Source of the DNA: Talinum fruticosum
Lineage: Eukaryota > Streptophyta > Magnoliopsida > Caryophyllales > Talinaceae
Length of the DNA: 64,000 nt
Direction: 5' to 3'
Assembly: GCA_021018815.1 (NCBI GenBank)
Contig: JAITYX010000085.1
Span: 1-64,000, forward strand
Shown in pieces: positions 35,280 through 46,600 of this stretch. A program made the translations under genes and the position numbers. The notes below the pieces were generated by a model. The model made no database searches. It saw only the letters and a list, made by a program, of their open reading frames with translations, and was not told where the DNA came from. Every line of letters begins with the position of its first letter. The first letter of the stretch is position 1.

Positions 35280-36722
35280 GAAGGTTTGCTCGGGGAGAGT
35301 ATGAGTCACCCTAGAGGGGAGGGGGTGAATAGGGTGATAGGAGTTTTTCGTGGAAACTTTCACTCTTCTCGTCAAAAACAAGACAGAGACAGATTCCGAG
35401 TCTATCAACGAGGTCGAAAAGATTGGACTCGAAGGCTATTAAGCGAGAATAAGCAAGAGTCTGTAAACCGTCCGAGTCTAGAATGAACTCGGAAAGATAA
35501 CACTTAGAGATTACGTGGAAACCCTCCCGGGGCAGAAAACCATGGACCGTGTCAATCCGGACACGACGTCAAATTCACTATTTTGAGTCCACAAAATACC
35601 GTGAAGTGACCGAACCCGAGTTGTTCCCTTAGACAATTCTATACAAGTTTTCCTAGACTCGAAATTCCCTTATCCGATCTAGTACTTCCTAACTGAGATA
35701 ACCCTTACAGCTAGGGACAACTAAGCTGAGTTAACCCTTACGAGCTTAGTCAAGAGACCTTACGAGAGAATGTAAGAAAGAGTTTGTAACTTAGTACAAG
35801 ACCTTACAACTCGAAAGTAATGAATTACAGAGTGGGAGTTGTAAGTTGAATATTGAAAGTAAATACAATAACTTTGAGCAAGTATGTGTATTAGCAATAT
35901 GTTCGGCAATCTTCAAGTCTTGTGAGATGGCTTCTATTTATAGATGACCGAGGCGAGTAGCCGTTATCTTCATCTGCTGACTGAGAGTCCTTTGTGACCG
36001 TTGATAGAAGCTTTCGAGTCACTCAGAAAGTATCCGTTGTAATGTGAACGTTGGACAACGGTTTAACTCTCTTGGAAGTCCCAAAACCATTAGCGGTGTC
36101 TTGAAAGATAAGGTGGAAACCACCGTTAAGCTTAGCGTTCGAGTTTTCCAGATTTGGAAACAGACATGCCACGACACAATCTACTGGGACCTGGAGCGAG
36201 AGAAGGTGAAGAGCCATGTCTGCTGGTGATTTGACGTTACGAAGCCGGTTACTTTTGTAGTTTGAAAAGTGTATCCTCGATTGAATAACCTACAAAAGTA
36301 AATCAATTTTGGTTCTCAAAGTGTAAAATACTTTGGCCCAAGATTAGACACAGATAATAAAATAATTACGATAAATAAAGCAACTGATTATCCGAGTTAG
36401 AAACGAAATGGAATTTTCTGAGTCCAATGTCCATGATACTCATAATTCCATCCGACTTAGTCTAAGCGAAGAATCAAGTTCGAGTAAAGAATATCGGAGA
36501 GAATTAACTTGATATAGACTAAGCATGAAACAAGCTAAAAATACCGACTATAACAAAATAGGACTTATAACCACAAGTCGGATTCCGAGTGAGAAAAGAC
36601 GAAAGATACTATTTTACTCAAAGAAGTTTCGAGATACGAGAGAATGCCTTGGAATCAAAACTCTATAGGTATGAGATGGTTATATCCGATTCCTTTTACT
36701 GAGCAGATGTCTCGAGTCTTAA
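35280..36722 (-). repeat. 3' LTR of Copia 2
   Basis: 1443 bp. It matches 41422-42854 closely throughout. On the minus strand the terminal TG has become TT; the other end is ..CCTTCA. The polypurine tract AAAAAGGGGAGAT lies just outside it on the internal side (36723-36736). A TATA box CTATAAATAG on the minus strand lies near 35935-35945. Confidence 0.92.
35933..35946 (-). promoter_or_regulatory. TATA box in Copia 2 LTR
   Basis: CATCTATAAATAGAAGCC on the minus strand. The same element is in the 5' LTR near 42068-42080 and in the related solo LTR near 43590-43600. Confidence 0.55.
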
Positions 36723-37177
36723 ATCTCCCCTTTTTGATGAAAGGCATTCCATACTTAAACGAAACTTTGTTAGTAAAAAAATTTGATTCCGAGTGGTTGC
36801 GCATGAGATGAGATGAGTAAGGCATACTCAATGTATCCGAGCAATACTTAATATATCAGAGCAAAAAGTAAAGTATGCTTTAAGTAATTAACATTAACTC
36901 AGAAAAAAAAAACATGCTAGCAATAATGAACTCGAAATTAATAATGAAATGCATTAGTCCATTAAAATTCAAAAGGGCGGAAAAACTCCCCTAAACAAGA
37001 CAACAAGTTTTTCCGACTCTATGTCTCTATTTTTCCCCCTTGCCTTTCAGCAAAAAACAACAAGAAAAAGAAGGGAAGAAAAGAGCAAGTAGTACAACTT
37101 AGATGTCCGGACAAAAAAAAAATTTCGAAAGAAGAAGACTCCGCCGGACCGAGGAATTGTGACTCGGTGCATGGCGC

Positions 37178-40100
37178 CTATGAGGGAGAGGGAGATTTCG
37201 AGTGATCGCGTAGGAAGTGATATCCGACCTCGATATGCTTTGTTTTCAAATGCTGGACAGGGTTCTTGGTGATGCTAATTGCACTTTGGTTGTCACACTT
37301 GATAGGTACTGATTTGAATGATAGTCCAAGATCTCTCAAGTGTTGCTTTATCCAGAGAATCCGAGCGCAACAAGCTCCAGCGGCAATATACTCAGCTTCA
37401 GCAGTTGATAGAGCTACTGAGTTCTGCTTCTTTGAGTGCCAAGATATTAGGGATTGACCCGGAAATTGACACGCTCCGGATGTGCTCTTTCGATCAACTT
37501 TGTATCCTCGCGTGAGTCCGCGTCTCGAGTATCCGGAAAGAGTCGGTTTTGAGTTTCCGGAGTACCATAGACCTAAATTCCGAGTGCCTACAAGATATCC
37601 GAATATTCTCTTCACCGCAGTGAGATGTGATTCTTTTGGATTAGCTTGAAATCTTGCGCATAGACAAACACCGAACGTTATATCCGGCTCTGCTGGAAGT
37701 AAGATATAGTAAAGATCCAATCATACCTCGATAGAGTTTTTGATCTATCGCTTTACCTTTCTCGTCCGAGTCAAGCTTTATGCTGCTACTCATAGGTGTA
37801 GATGCGTGCTTTGCATCTTGAAGTTTGTATTTCTTCAACAATTCCTTGGTATACTTAGATTGATGAACAAAGATTCCATCCTTGTCTTGTTTGATTTGTA
37901 AGCCAAGGAAGAAATTAAGTTCCCCCATCATGCTCATTTGGAATTCTTGACTCATCAACTCAGAAAATTCTCGGCACGTAAACTCATTAATAGCACCGGA
38001 AATAATATCATCAACATAGATTTGAACAATAAGGAAATCTTTCCCCTTGGTTTTTATGAAGAGAGTCTTGTCGATCCGACCTCTTTTAAAATCATTTTGA
38101 ACCAAGAAGCTACTCAGTCTTTCATACCAAGCTCGAGGTGCTTGTTTAAGACCATAGAGAACCTTTTGAAGTTTGAAAAATGATTTGGAAATTCCGAGTT
38201 TTCAAAACCAGGAGGTCTGCTCGACATAGACTTCTTCTTCAATAAAACCATTGAGAAAAGCACACTTAACATCCATTTGATATAATTTAATATGCATGCT
38301 GGATGCAAATGCCAACAAGTATTCTAATGGCTTCAATTCTGCTACTGGTGCAAAGGTTTCCCCACAATCAATTCCTTCTTCTTGATTATATCCCCGAGCC
38401 ACAAGTCTAGCCTTATTTTTGACTATTACACCATCCTCATCCAGTTTGTTTTTGAAAACCCATTTGGTTCCTATAACTGGGTGGTCGAAGGTCGGTTGGT
38501 TAGAGTCCGGACTTGGTTTCTCTCGAATTGATTGAGTTCTTCTTGCATTGCCTCTATCCATTCAGGTTCATTAAGGGCCTCTAGTGCATTTTTGGGTTCG
38601 TTTAATGAAATGAATACAGTGAATGCACATAGATTATGTAGAGAGGAATGAGTTCTTACCCCAGTGTTGATGTCCGAGAGTATGTTCTCTAGTGGATGAC
38701 TAGAAGTAAACTTGAATGCTTTACCTGTTCTCCGATTCACGAGATTTGTGGGTTGAACCACTTGATCTTATTCCGAGTGATCTTCTTCATTGGCTTATTC
38801 GTTCGACCGAGCTCTTGAGTTGTCGCATTCCGAGTTTCCTCATTCCGAGTGACCTCATTTTGAGCAGAGTTGAGTCCGAGTCTTTGTAGTCTCGGCTTCA
38901 TCATCATCTCTACCGAGCTTCGGTTCGAGTATGATGACTCACTTGGCTTCTCCTGTTCAAACTCATCAAACACTACGTGGATGCTTTCTTCCACTTTGTT
39001 AGTTCTTTTGTTAAAGACACGATAAGCTTTACTATGAGAAGAGTAACCCGTAAAAGTACCTTCATCCGACCTAGCATCAAACTTGGTCGGGTGATTCTTA
39101 CCATTATTGTGAGTAAAACACTTGCAACCAAAGGGCTTAAAGTATGAGATGTTTGGCTTCTTCCCTTTGTAGAGCTCGTAGGGTGTTTTCTTCGAATGGG
39201 TCCGATGAGGCATCTGTTTAAAGTGTAGTTAGTCTGTGTTGATCGCCTCAGCCCGGAAATAGTAAGGCAAATTGTGTTCAATCATCATTGTCCTTGCTAT
39301 TTCTTCAAGGGTTCTGTTCTTTCTCTCTACTACTCCATTCCGTTGAGGAGTTCTTGGTGCTGAGAAGTTATGAGAGATTCCATTCCGATCGTAGAACTCG
39401 AGAATTTTGAGTAGTCGAACTCCCTTCCATGGTCGGTTCGAATCTTTTGAATCCGAGTCCGAGACTCAACTTGAATCTTTCTACAAAGCTTGCTGAACTC
39501 TTTGAAGGCTTCATTTTTATGCTTGAGAAAACACACCCGGTAAATCTTGAAAAGTCATCAATAATGACAAAAATGTAGGATTTACCTCCGAGGCTCTTTA
39601 CTGGAATTTCACCACATAGATCCATATGTAGCAGTTCAAGCACCTTTGATGTCGAAACAGTCTTGAGAGATTTGAATGAGGATCCGACCTGTTTCCCCTT
39701 GTACATGCTTCACAAACTTTTTCTTTCTCAAAGACACAGCTTAGGTAAACCTCTAACCAGACCATGAGATGCCAACTTTTTGATAGTATGCACGCTAATA
39801 TGACCTAATCTACGATGTCAAGACCATGAATCATCGTGAAGAGATGCTTTTAAGCAGGATAAATTCTGGCTTGGGTCGAAAGAGGAATGATATAAGTGTT
39901 ACCGGATCTCTTACCCGAGAGCTTTATCTCTTTGGTGGTCTCATCCGAGATGTAGCACTTAGATTGAGTGAATCTTACCTCCCGACCTTTGTCGCATAGC
40001 TGGGAGATGCTAAGCGGATTGTATTTTAGTCCTTTGATAAGGTAGACTGGGCTCACCGGATTGCTTCCATTTCCAATCTTGCCAATACCCACTATCTTGC

Positions 40101-41362
40101 CTTTCGTTGTCATCCCCAAAAGTCACTTTTCCTCCTTTGTATGATTCTAGCTCGGAAAAGAGTCCTTGGTCACCCGAAGTGTGTCATGAACATCCGCTGT
40201 CCGGTACCAATGTCCTTTTGATCTTTTCCGAGTGACCTCCCGAGGATTTGTTTCCTCATTGTCCGAGTTTGAGTCCGACTCTGTTCAGCTTCTAAATCGA
40301 AATTGCCATCGAACATTTCGAGTCATCCGAGTCCTCATCATCTTCCGATGAATCCGCATCGCTCCATGTTGCCATCATGGCTTTCTTCTTTTTCTCGTCC
40401 CTTTTCCTTTTTGGACAGTCCTTGACTATATGGTCTTTGCTTGCCACATTCGAAACAACCGGAATTCTTAGTCAAAGAAAATTTAGACGGGGAAGTAAAC
40501 TTACCTTTTCTGTCTTTCTTATCTTTCTTGTAGAATTCTTCTTTTGGCCTTTTGTCCCATCTTTTGTGCTTCATCATTCTCTTGAAGCCTCTTGCAATGA
40601 GTGCCATGGGATCGTCTTCCGAGTCGAAGAGCTCGGATTTGCTTTTTGGATTCCGAGGCTTTCGGTGCTAAGTTTCTTTTGGTACGCCCTCAGCATCCTC
40701 TTCTTCTAGATGGATCTCATGAGTTAGAAGCTTTCCGATGAGCTCGTCCGGCTTTAAGAGTGAAAGGTTCCGAGCCTCCTCTATGGCGAGTCACCTTCGG
40801 ACCCCATCGTCTCTTGGGTAGGCTTCGAGAATTTTCCAGGCACATTTCTTCATGGGAAATTTTCTTTCCTAGAGATTTGAGATTATTGGTAATCTCAGTG
40901 AAGCGAATGAACATCTCGAGTAATGTTCTCCTCTCGGCTCCATTTTGAAAAGCTCATATTTGTGAAGATACTAATCGATCTTAGCTTGTCTTACCCGACT
41001 TGTACCTTCGTAGGTGTTGACTAAAGTATCCCACACCTCTTTAGCAGAGTCACGAGCAAAGACTCGATTATATTCTTCCGAGCTTATGGCGCACATAAGG
41101 ATGTTCATTGCTTTGAAGTTCTTTCCGAACTTCTCTGCTTCTCCTGGTGTGAACTCAGCCTTTGTGTTGGGAATGATTCTGAATTCATCTCGTCTTCATT
41201 GGAATGTAGTTTCCTTGTTGTATGATTTCCCATACCTCTTCATCATGATCCATAAGAAAACATTTCATAAGCTTCTTCCAAGTGCCCAAAGTTTGATCCT
41301 TTGAATTTTGGTGGCCTGTTGGAAGATCTTCCTTCGTCGAACTCTTCGGTGTTCCGAGCCAT
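37178..41362 (-). pseudogene. Copia 2 gag-pol polyprotein, frameshifted
   Basis: Start: ATG at 41362 (MARNTEEFDEGRSSNRPPKF), suited to a Copia gag. Gag (UBN2-type) runs to about 40720, followed by a zinc knuckle with CFECGK in which the following residues are damaged (40470). The protease WY.DSGCS..H motif at about 40205 has lost one base. Integrase at 39706-39330 has HMDLCGEIPVKSLGGKSY, IDDFSRFTG and IRTDHGREF, and at 39213-38970 TPYELYKGKKP.. and FGCKCF. RT at 38500-37900 has TKWVFKNKLDEDG, KARLVARGYNQEEGIDCGET, DVKCAFLNG and YVDD (38020). RNase H at 37720-37178 has DRKSTSGACQFPGQSL, SVALSTAEAEYIAAG and KHIEV. At least six frameshifts break it into open pieces, so it is not functional, though all domains are present. 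Confidence 0.9.
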
Positions 41363-41421
41363 TTGATCTTTAAACCTTTTGATTGTTAGATCCTTTCTGA
41401 AAGGCTAGGCTCGATATCAAT

Positions 41422-42854
41422 TGAAGGTTTGCTCGGGAGAGTCCGAGTCACCCTAGAGGGGGTGAATAGGGTGATAGGAGTTTTTCGTGGAAACTTTCAC
41501 TCTTCCGTCAAAAACAAGACAGAGACAGATTCCGAGTCTATCAACATGGTCGAAAAGATTGGACTCGGAAGGCTAGTAAGCGGAATGAGCAAGAGCTATA
41601 AAGCCGTCCGAGTCTAGAATGAACTCGGAAAGATAACACTTAGAGATTACGTGGAAACCCTCATGGGGCAGAAAACCACGGACCGTGTCAATCTAGACAT
41701 GACGTCAAATTCACTATTTTGAGTCCACAAAATACCGTGAAGTGATCGAACTCGAGTTGTTCCCTTAGACAACTCTATACAAGTTTTCTTAGACTCGAAA
41801 TTCCCTTATCCGATCTAGTACTTCCTAGCTGAGATAACCCTTACAGCTAGGGACAACTAAGCTGAGTTAATCCTTACGAGCTTAGTCAAGAGACCTTACA
41901 GAGAATGTAAGAAAGAGTTTGTAACTTAGTACAAGACCTTACAACTCGGAAAGTAATGAATTACGAGTGGGAGTTGTAAGTTGAAGATTGAAAGTAAATA
42001 TAATAACTTTGAGCAAGTATGTGTATTAGCAATATGTTCGGCAATCTTCAAGTCTTGTGAGATGGCTTCTATTTATAGATGACCGAGCAGAGTAGCCGTT
42101 ATCTTTATCTCGCTGATCGAGAGTCCTCTGTGACCGTTGATAGAAGCTTTCGAGTCACTCGTAAAGTATCCGTTGTAATGTGAACGTTGGACAACGGTTT
42201 AACTCTCTTGGAAGTCCCAAAACCATTAGCGGTGTCTTGAAAGATAAGGTGGAAACCACCGTTAAGCTTAGCGTTCCAGTTTTCCAGATTTGGAAACGCA
42301 TGCACCACGACACAATCATCTGGGACCTGGAGCGGAGAAGGTGAAGAGCCATGTCTCGCTGGTGATTTGACGTTACGAAGCCGGTTACTTTTGTAGTTTG
42401 AAAAGTGTATCCTCGATTGAATAACCTACAAAAGTAAATTAATTTTGGTTCTCAAAGTATAAAATACTTTGGCCCAAGATTAGACACGAGATAATAAAAT
42501 AATTACGATAAATAAAGCAACCGATTATCCGAGTCGGAAATGAAATGGAATTTTCCGAGTTCAATGTCCATGATACTCGGAATTCCATCCGACTTAGTCT
42601 AAGCGAAGAATCAAGTTCAGTAAAGAATATCGGAGAGAATTAACTTGATGTAGACTAAGCATGAAACAAGCTAAAAATACCGACTATAACAAAATAGGAC
42701 TTATAACCACAAGTCGGATTCCGAGTGAGAAAAGACGAACGATACTATTTTACTCAAAGAAGTTTCGAGATACAGAGAATGCCTTGAAATCAAAACTCTA
42801 TAGGTATGAGTTGGTTATATCCGATTCCTTTTCGATCGATTGTCCGAGTCTTCA
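41422..42854 (-). repeat. 5' LTR of Copia 2
   Basis: 1433 bp. On the minus strand it starts TGAAGACTCGGACAATCG and ends ..CTCCCGAGCAAACCTTCA, with the primer-binding site immediately inside (41405-41421). Confidence 0.92.
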
Positions 42855-42859
42855 CCAAT
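42855..42859. repeat. Target-site duplication CCAAT, right copy (Copia 2)
   Basis: Matches 35275-35279 exactly. Confidence 0.9.
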
Positions 42860-43013
42860 GAACCGAACCAAAAACCCTCACATTTTTCAAACTGAAAAAT
42901 TCGGTTAACCGAACCGTAACCTCCTGAACCGAACCGAACCGACCCATGGTCACCCCTAGTGAACGCGAAAGTGAGCTCACTAGGTGACCAATTTGAAGAT
43001 ATGGTTAAGGTAA

Positions 43014-44494
43014 TTAAGATTTTGCTCCTGGAGAGTTTAAGTCACCCTAGAGGAGGGTTCAATAGGGTGATGAGGAAATTTAAAGAAACTTAGAAACTTT
43101 TCGCTCGAAAAGGATAAACAGTGAGTCCGAGTCTAGATTGGACTCGTAAATATAAACACTCGAAATACGTGGAAACCCTCCTGGGCGGAAAACCACGGAC
43201 AGTGTTAATCCAAGCACCAAGTCAAATCCACCATTTTGAATCCTCAAAATACAATGGATCGACTCTACCAAAATTGCTCCCTTAGACAATTCCTTACAAT
43301 GTTTTCCTAGACTCGAAGTTCCCTTATCCGATCTAGTACTTCCTAATTGAGATAACCCTTACGAGTTGGGGACAATCGAGCCAAGTTAACCCTTACGGCT
43401 CAGTCAAGGGACCTTACTCGGAAAGTAAGAGAAGTATGTAACCGATTACAAGACTTTACAACTCGTAAAGTATTAATTACAAGTCGGGAGTTGTAAGTAG
43501 AAGATTGAATATGAAAACAATGACTTTTGCTCAAGTAATGTGTTTTTGCAATGATTCCAGGAATCTTCAAGTCTTGTGAAGAGGCTTCTATTTATAGATG
43601 ACCGAGCGGAATGACCGTTGTGTCTTGGTTCCGAACAGAAGACTTTACTATCCATTATAACGGCTCTTCCGAGTCACTCGGAAAAGATCCATTGGGATGT
43701 GAACGTTGTGCAACGGCTCTTGGCTCCAAAAGGTACTCCAGTCAACCGGTGATGTCCGAAAAGTAAGGTGAAAACCCATTGTTGAGTCTAGCGTTGGAAT
43801 TTTCCAGTTTTGGAAACAAACAACCACGACAAAGTGTCTGAGCCCTATTCAAAAGTATATAAAGCTTGTCTCGCTGGTGATTGAAAGCTAGAAGCCGGTA
43901 CTTTTTCTTTTCAAAAATGAGATAACCTCGTTTGAATAACCTACAAAAGTAAACCAATTTGGTTCTCAAAGTATAAAATACTTTTGTCCAAAATTAGGCA
44001 CAAATAATAATTAAGTTAGGATAATTAAGTGAATAATTATCTCAGGAGAAGAGTGAAATTTTTGAGTCTAATATTCAATATACTCAAATTCCATCGAGTC
44101 AATCCCAAGGATGATCAAGTTAAAAAGAATAGAATTATCGAGCATAACAACTTGATCTAGACAAATAATTCTCAAACAAATAAACCGACTTAGAAAAAGG
44201 AATTAACATTGTAATTCACTTTGCGTTGAAATATGCAGATCGGAACTCGGAATAACAGAGTTAGAGAAATTATTTGAACATGCACTAGTTCCGAGTGATG
44301 TCCGAGTGAGTCGAAACATCAGTGCGGAAGATATACAAGAATGTGCTTTCGAGTCGATCGAAACAAATGGAAACTTATAGAAGAGCTTCTATAATACTCG
44401 GAATGACTTGAAATCAAAACTTACGAGGGATAAGGTTTATACCGAGTCTTCATGTAGTACTCAAAATGACTAAGAGTTAGAATCCGAGTCTTCA
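43014..44494 (-). mobile_element. Solo LTR related to Copia 2
   Basis: Aligns along its whole length with the Copia 2 LTRs: GGAGAGTTTAAGTCACCCTA near 43030, TAGACAATTCCTTACAATG near 43290, TCTATTTATAGATGACCG near 43590 and a CCGAGTCTTCA end near 44442 and again near 44484. It is clearly more diverged from the Copia 2 LTRs than they are from each other. No internal region follows. Edges are approximate and I could not confirm a target duplication. Confidence 0.75.
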
Positions 44495-44559
44495 TGTATG
44501 TTTTCATTTTGACTAATTATTGGTGTATACTTGTCGAATGAATGGTGTATATACTTTAG

Positions 44560-45960
44560 TCGTTATGGAGCTCCTGCATGTGGTCATTCAAGTAATTAGT
44601 TGTTGTTGTTTCGGATGAGGGCCGTTATCCTAGGAAAATAATAACTTTTAAGGAGAAACTCGTCGGTTTTTTCCACGATTTTTGATAGTTTAAGTTGTCT
44701 CTCAAGGGTTATCTCGTGATTCTAATTCTTATGCTAATTCTTATGCAATAGGTGTAGTGTATGCTAACTTCTCATCACCCTCTTCTAGATCATTTTGTGA
44801 CAACGAGATGTTGTTTATTCCGTGTAGCCAGGTGTCGTCATTTATGGGGCACCGTTCTTAGAGGATCGAGTGGAAGGTGAGGGTGATAAAAGTTGTGCAA
44901 GAAAAAGCACATGTGAGTTGCCAATCCAATCACCACACCTCCACATTGTTGACGAAGTGGTCAACAGCTTTGTTGCTTGGCCTAAGAGTTTGGTCATCCT
45001 CTTTACATCGAAGGTATTTTATTTAAAAATATTAGATCGGTTGTTAATATCACACACACACACACATGTATATATTTCTAATTTTTGTAATGTCATCCTC
45101 CCTGAACTAGGATGTCGTGGCCAAAGCCGAGGGTGGAAGAAGGGCACTCCCAAGTCCTCGATTAGCACCACCAAGCACTCAAGCAATGCCCGATCATCAC
45201 CCAAAGTACTCCCCTATCCAATCCTTTAACGTGTCACCTCCGGAGTGGAGTTCTCATCTGGAAAGTTTTATGAAGACTTTTGATAGAGTACTCCAAGTCA
45301 CAACTCAAAGTCACCTATTTTGGTTAGACGAGGACGACGAGATTAGCTTACGGATTTTCTTGGACGACATATTGCAATTTCTGCAGATGTAAGAGATCAA
45401 CATAATTATTGTTATGCTTGGCACGATGTGAGTTACTATATATATAAGTTCATTTAACTATTAATTTTTATTTCTAACTATATATGTACAATTAATATGT
45501 AATAGGTGGCTCCACGAGATGGCTCTTTCCATAGGAATCGAGTCATTCAGTTTATCGATCCCGAGGCCATTCAAGCATTTGGAAAGTCGGTTCAGGACCG
45601 ATCCAAATTTATCTTGAACCTCATGACCAGGAGCTAAAAACATGTTACTTGGCACCGTTCAATAACGGGTAAGTGTACAAATCACTTAAATGGAGTTCTA
45701 ATGGTTTAATAATTATATTTTTATATATATTATAGGGCCCACTGGATGATTGCTGCCATATATCCAAGGAGTAACGTCGCGTATCGGCTCGATCCTCCGG
45801 GTCATACCATGAGGAAAGATATCGAAGAATACTCGACTCGTGAGTTTAGTACTTACTCATTTTCATTGCTTTTGTTAAATATTCTTTTTAGTTGTATGTT
45901 GTATGTATGCCTTTATGATATATTTGAACAATACTTGATATTTATTTGAATTTATTTTCA
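44560..45960 (+). pseudogene. CACTA 2 gene remnant, second part: VAWPK block and Ulp1-like protease
   Basis: At 44915-45010 the frame reads LHIVDEVVNSFVAWPKSLVI, the (E)AVG.FVAWPK.L(V) block common in plant CACTA-carried genes. Downstream pieces separated by short introns include SPPEWSSHLESFMKTF, WLHEMALSIGIESFS (45512), and HWMIAAIYPRSNVAYRLDP (45737-45795). The last is the His-Trp core of Ulp1/SUMO-type C48 cysteine proteases as found inside CACTA elements (usually HW.L.VI.P....Y.LDP). The later Asp/Gln/Cys residues are not seen, so the domain is incomplete. Ulp1 domains carried by CACTA elements are known in plants; the role there is unknown. Confidence 0.68.
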
Positions 45961-46114
45961 TCCGATTGAAAATAGTGCTCTCGAAGTGTATGGTTATTTG
46001 GGAGGCTCGAGAGGCTCACATTAGACGAATTTCCCAAGTGTGTTGTGGATGTAAAGGTGAGATTCTTTTACTTAGCATTAAATTAGTTTTTATTTCCAGC
46101 AAAATTACTTGATA

Positions 46115-46365
46115 TAACTACTATTACTACGGTTCGAAGAAAGAACCGTAGTAAAGTAACAGATGTATCTATTACTACAACTTTTTCTTCAAAACCGTAG
46201 TAATAACAACCTATTACTACGGTTCTTTAAATGAACCGTAGTAATAGGTTATCTTTTGCTATGGTTTTGAGTCGTAATAAAAGATGTCCATCTACTACTA
46301 CCTCACATACACGACGTCTTATAATCGTAGTAAATGGTATTTTTGAACCGTAGTAAAAGATGGTT
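46115..46365. repeat. Right subterminal repeats of CACTA 2
   Basis: At least six copies of TATTACTACGGTTCTTT or its complement AAAGAACCGTAGTAA between 46120 and 46350. Confidence 0.82.
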
Positions 46366-46379
46366 ACTCGTAGTACTCG

Positions 46380-46382
46380 TAT
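46380..46382. repeat. Target-site duplication TAT, right copy (CACTA 2)
   Basis: Follows the right terminus; beyond it the Copia 1 LTR sequence CTAGGATTCTATCTATTT resumes. Confidence 0.85.
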
Positions 46383-46600
46383 CTAGGATTCTATCTATTT
46401 AATTATCTAGGACTTTATCTATTTAATTATTTTATGTTATGTAGTTGATTTTAGGTTATTGGTAGGAGATAGGAAACTATTAGTATATATAAGTCATGAA
46501 CTTATTGGTTGAAGATGAATACGAGAAAAGTCTTTTGTTTCCTTCTTTCTCCATCTTACTACTATGCATTATATATTATCAGTTTCCTTCTTGTGAGAGT
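46383..46600 (+). repeat. 3' LTR of Copia 1, right piece
   Basis: CTAGGATTCTATCTATTTAA through GGAAACTATTAGTATATA matches the 5' LTR at 27900-28040. The right edge is uncertain. Confidence 0.75.

Larger units (their letters stand above)
35280..42854 (-). mobile_element. Copia retrotransposon 2, nearly full length, minus strand
   Basis: 7,575 bp with two LTRs of about 1.44 kb, a perfect 5-bp duplication CCAAT, a primer-binding site next to the 5' LTR reading TGATATCGAGCC (complement of initiator Met tRNA), a polypurine tract by the 3' LTR, and gag-pol in Copia order. The LTRs differ by scattered substitutions and small indels, so it is fairly young but not new. Long LTRs and the sequence style of integrase and RNase H suggest the SIRE/Maximus or a related lineage (inference). 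Confidence 0.92.
34735..42958. mobile_element. hAT-like element containing Copia 2
   Basis: The left end is TAGGGCGAGCAAAAAACCCG and the right end reads CGACCCATGGTCACCCCTA, an imperfect inverted pair of the hAT style. Both are followed inward by GGTTAACCGAACC-type repeats. Flanking 8-mers TCGAGCGC (34727-34734) and GTGAACGC (42959-42966) agree at five of eight positions, so the duplication is decayed. Without Copia 2 the element is only about 650 bp, has no coding region and includes a TA microsatellite and a G-rich stretch. Confidence 0.62.
32647..46379 (+). mobile_element. CACTA (En/Spm) DNA transposon 2, 13.7 kb with nested insertions
   Basis: Begins CACTACTACATAAATGAC. The right end is degraded (GTTACTCGTAGTACTCG). 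Subterminal repeats of the type TATTACTACGGTTCTTTCAT and complement occur at 32690-32890 and 46115-46365. Inside are a leader similar to that of CACTA 1, pieces of a gene with an EHPGRIR motif and a VAWPKSLV motif, and a captured Ulp1-type protease. A hAT-like element (34735-42958) carrying Copia 2, and a solo LTR (about 43014-44494), lie inside. It interrupts the 3' LTR of Copia 1. Confidence 0.82.
27863..46600 (+). mobile_element. Copia retrotransposon 1, decayed, 3' LTR split by CACTA 2
   Basis: Internal order on the + strand is gag, protease, integrase, RT, RNase H, the Copia order. The polypurine tract CGAGGGAAG lies directly before the 3' LTR at 32610. That LTR is interrupted at 32646 by CACTA 2 and resumes at 46383. 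Many stops and frameshifts in every domain show an old copy. The region at about 29560-30000 has lost the zinc-binding start of integrase. Confidence 0.82.
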
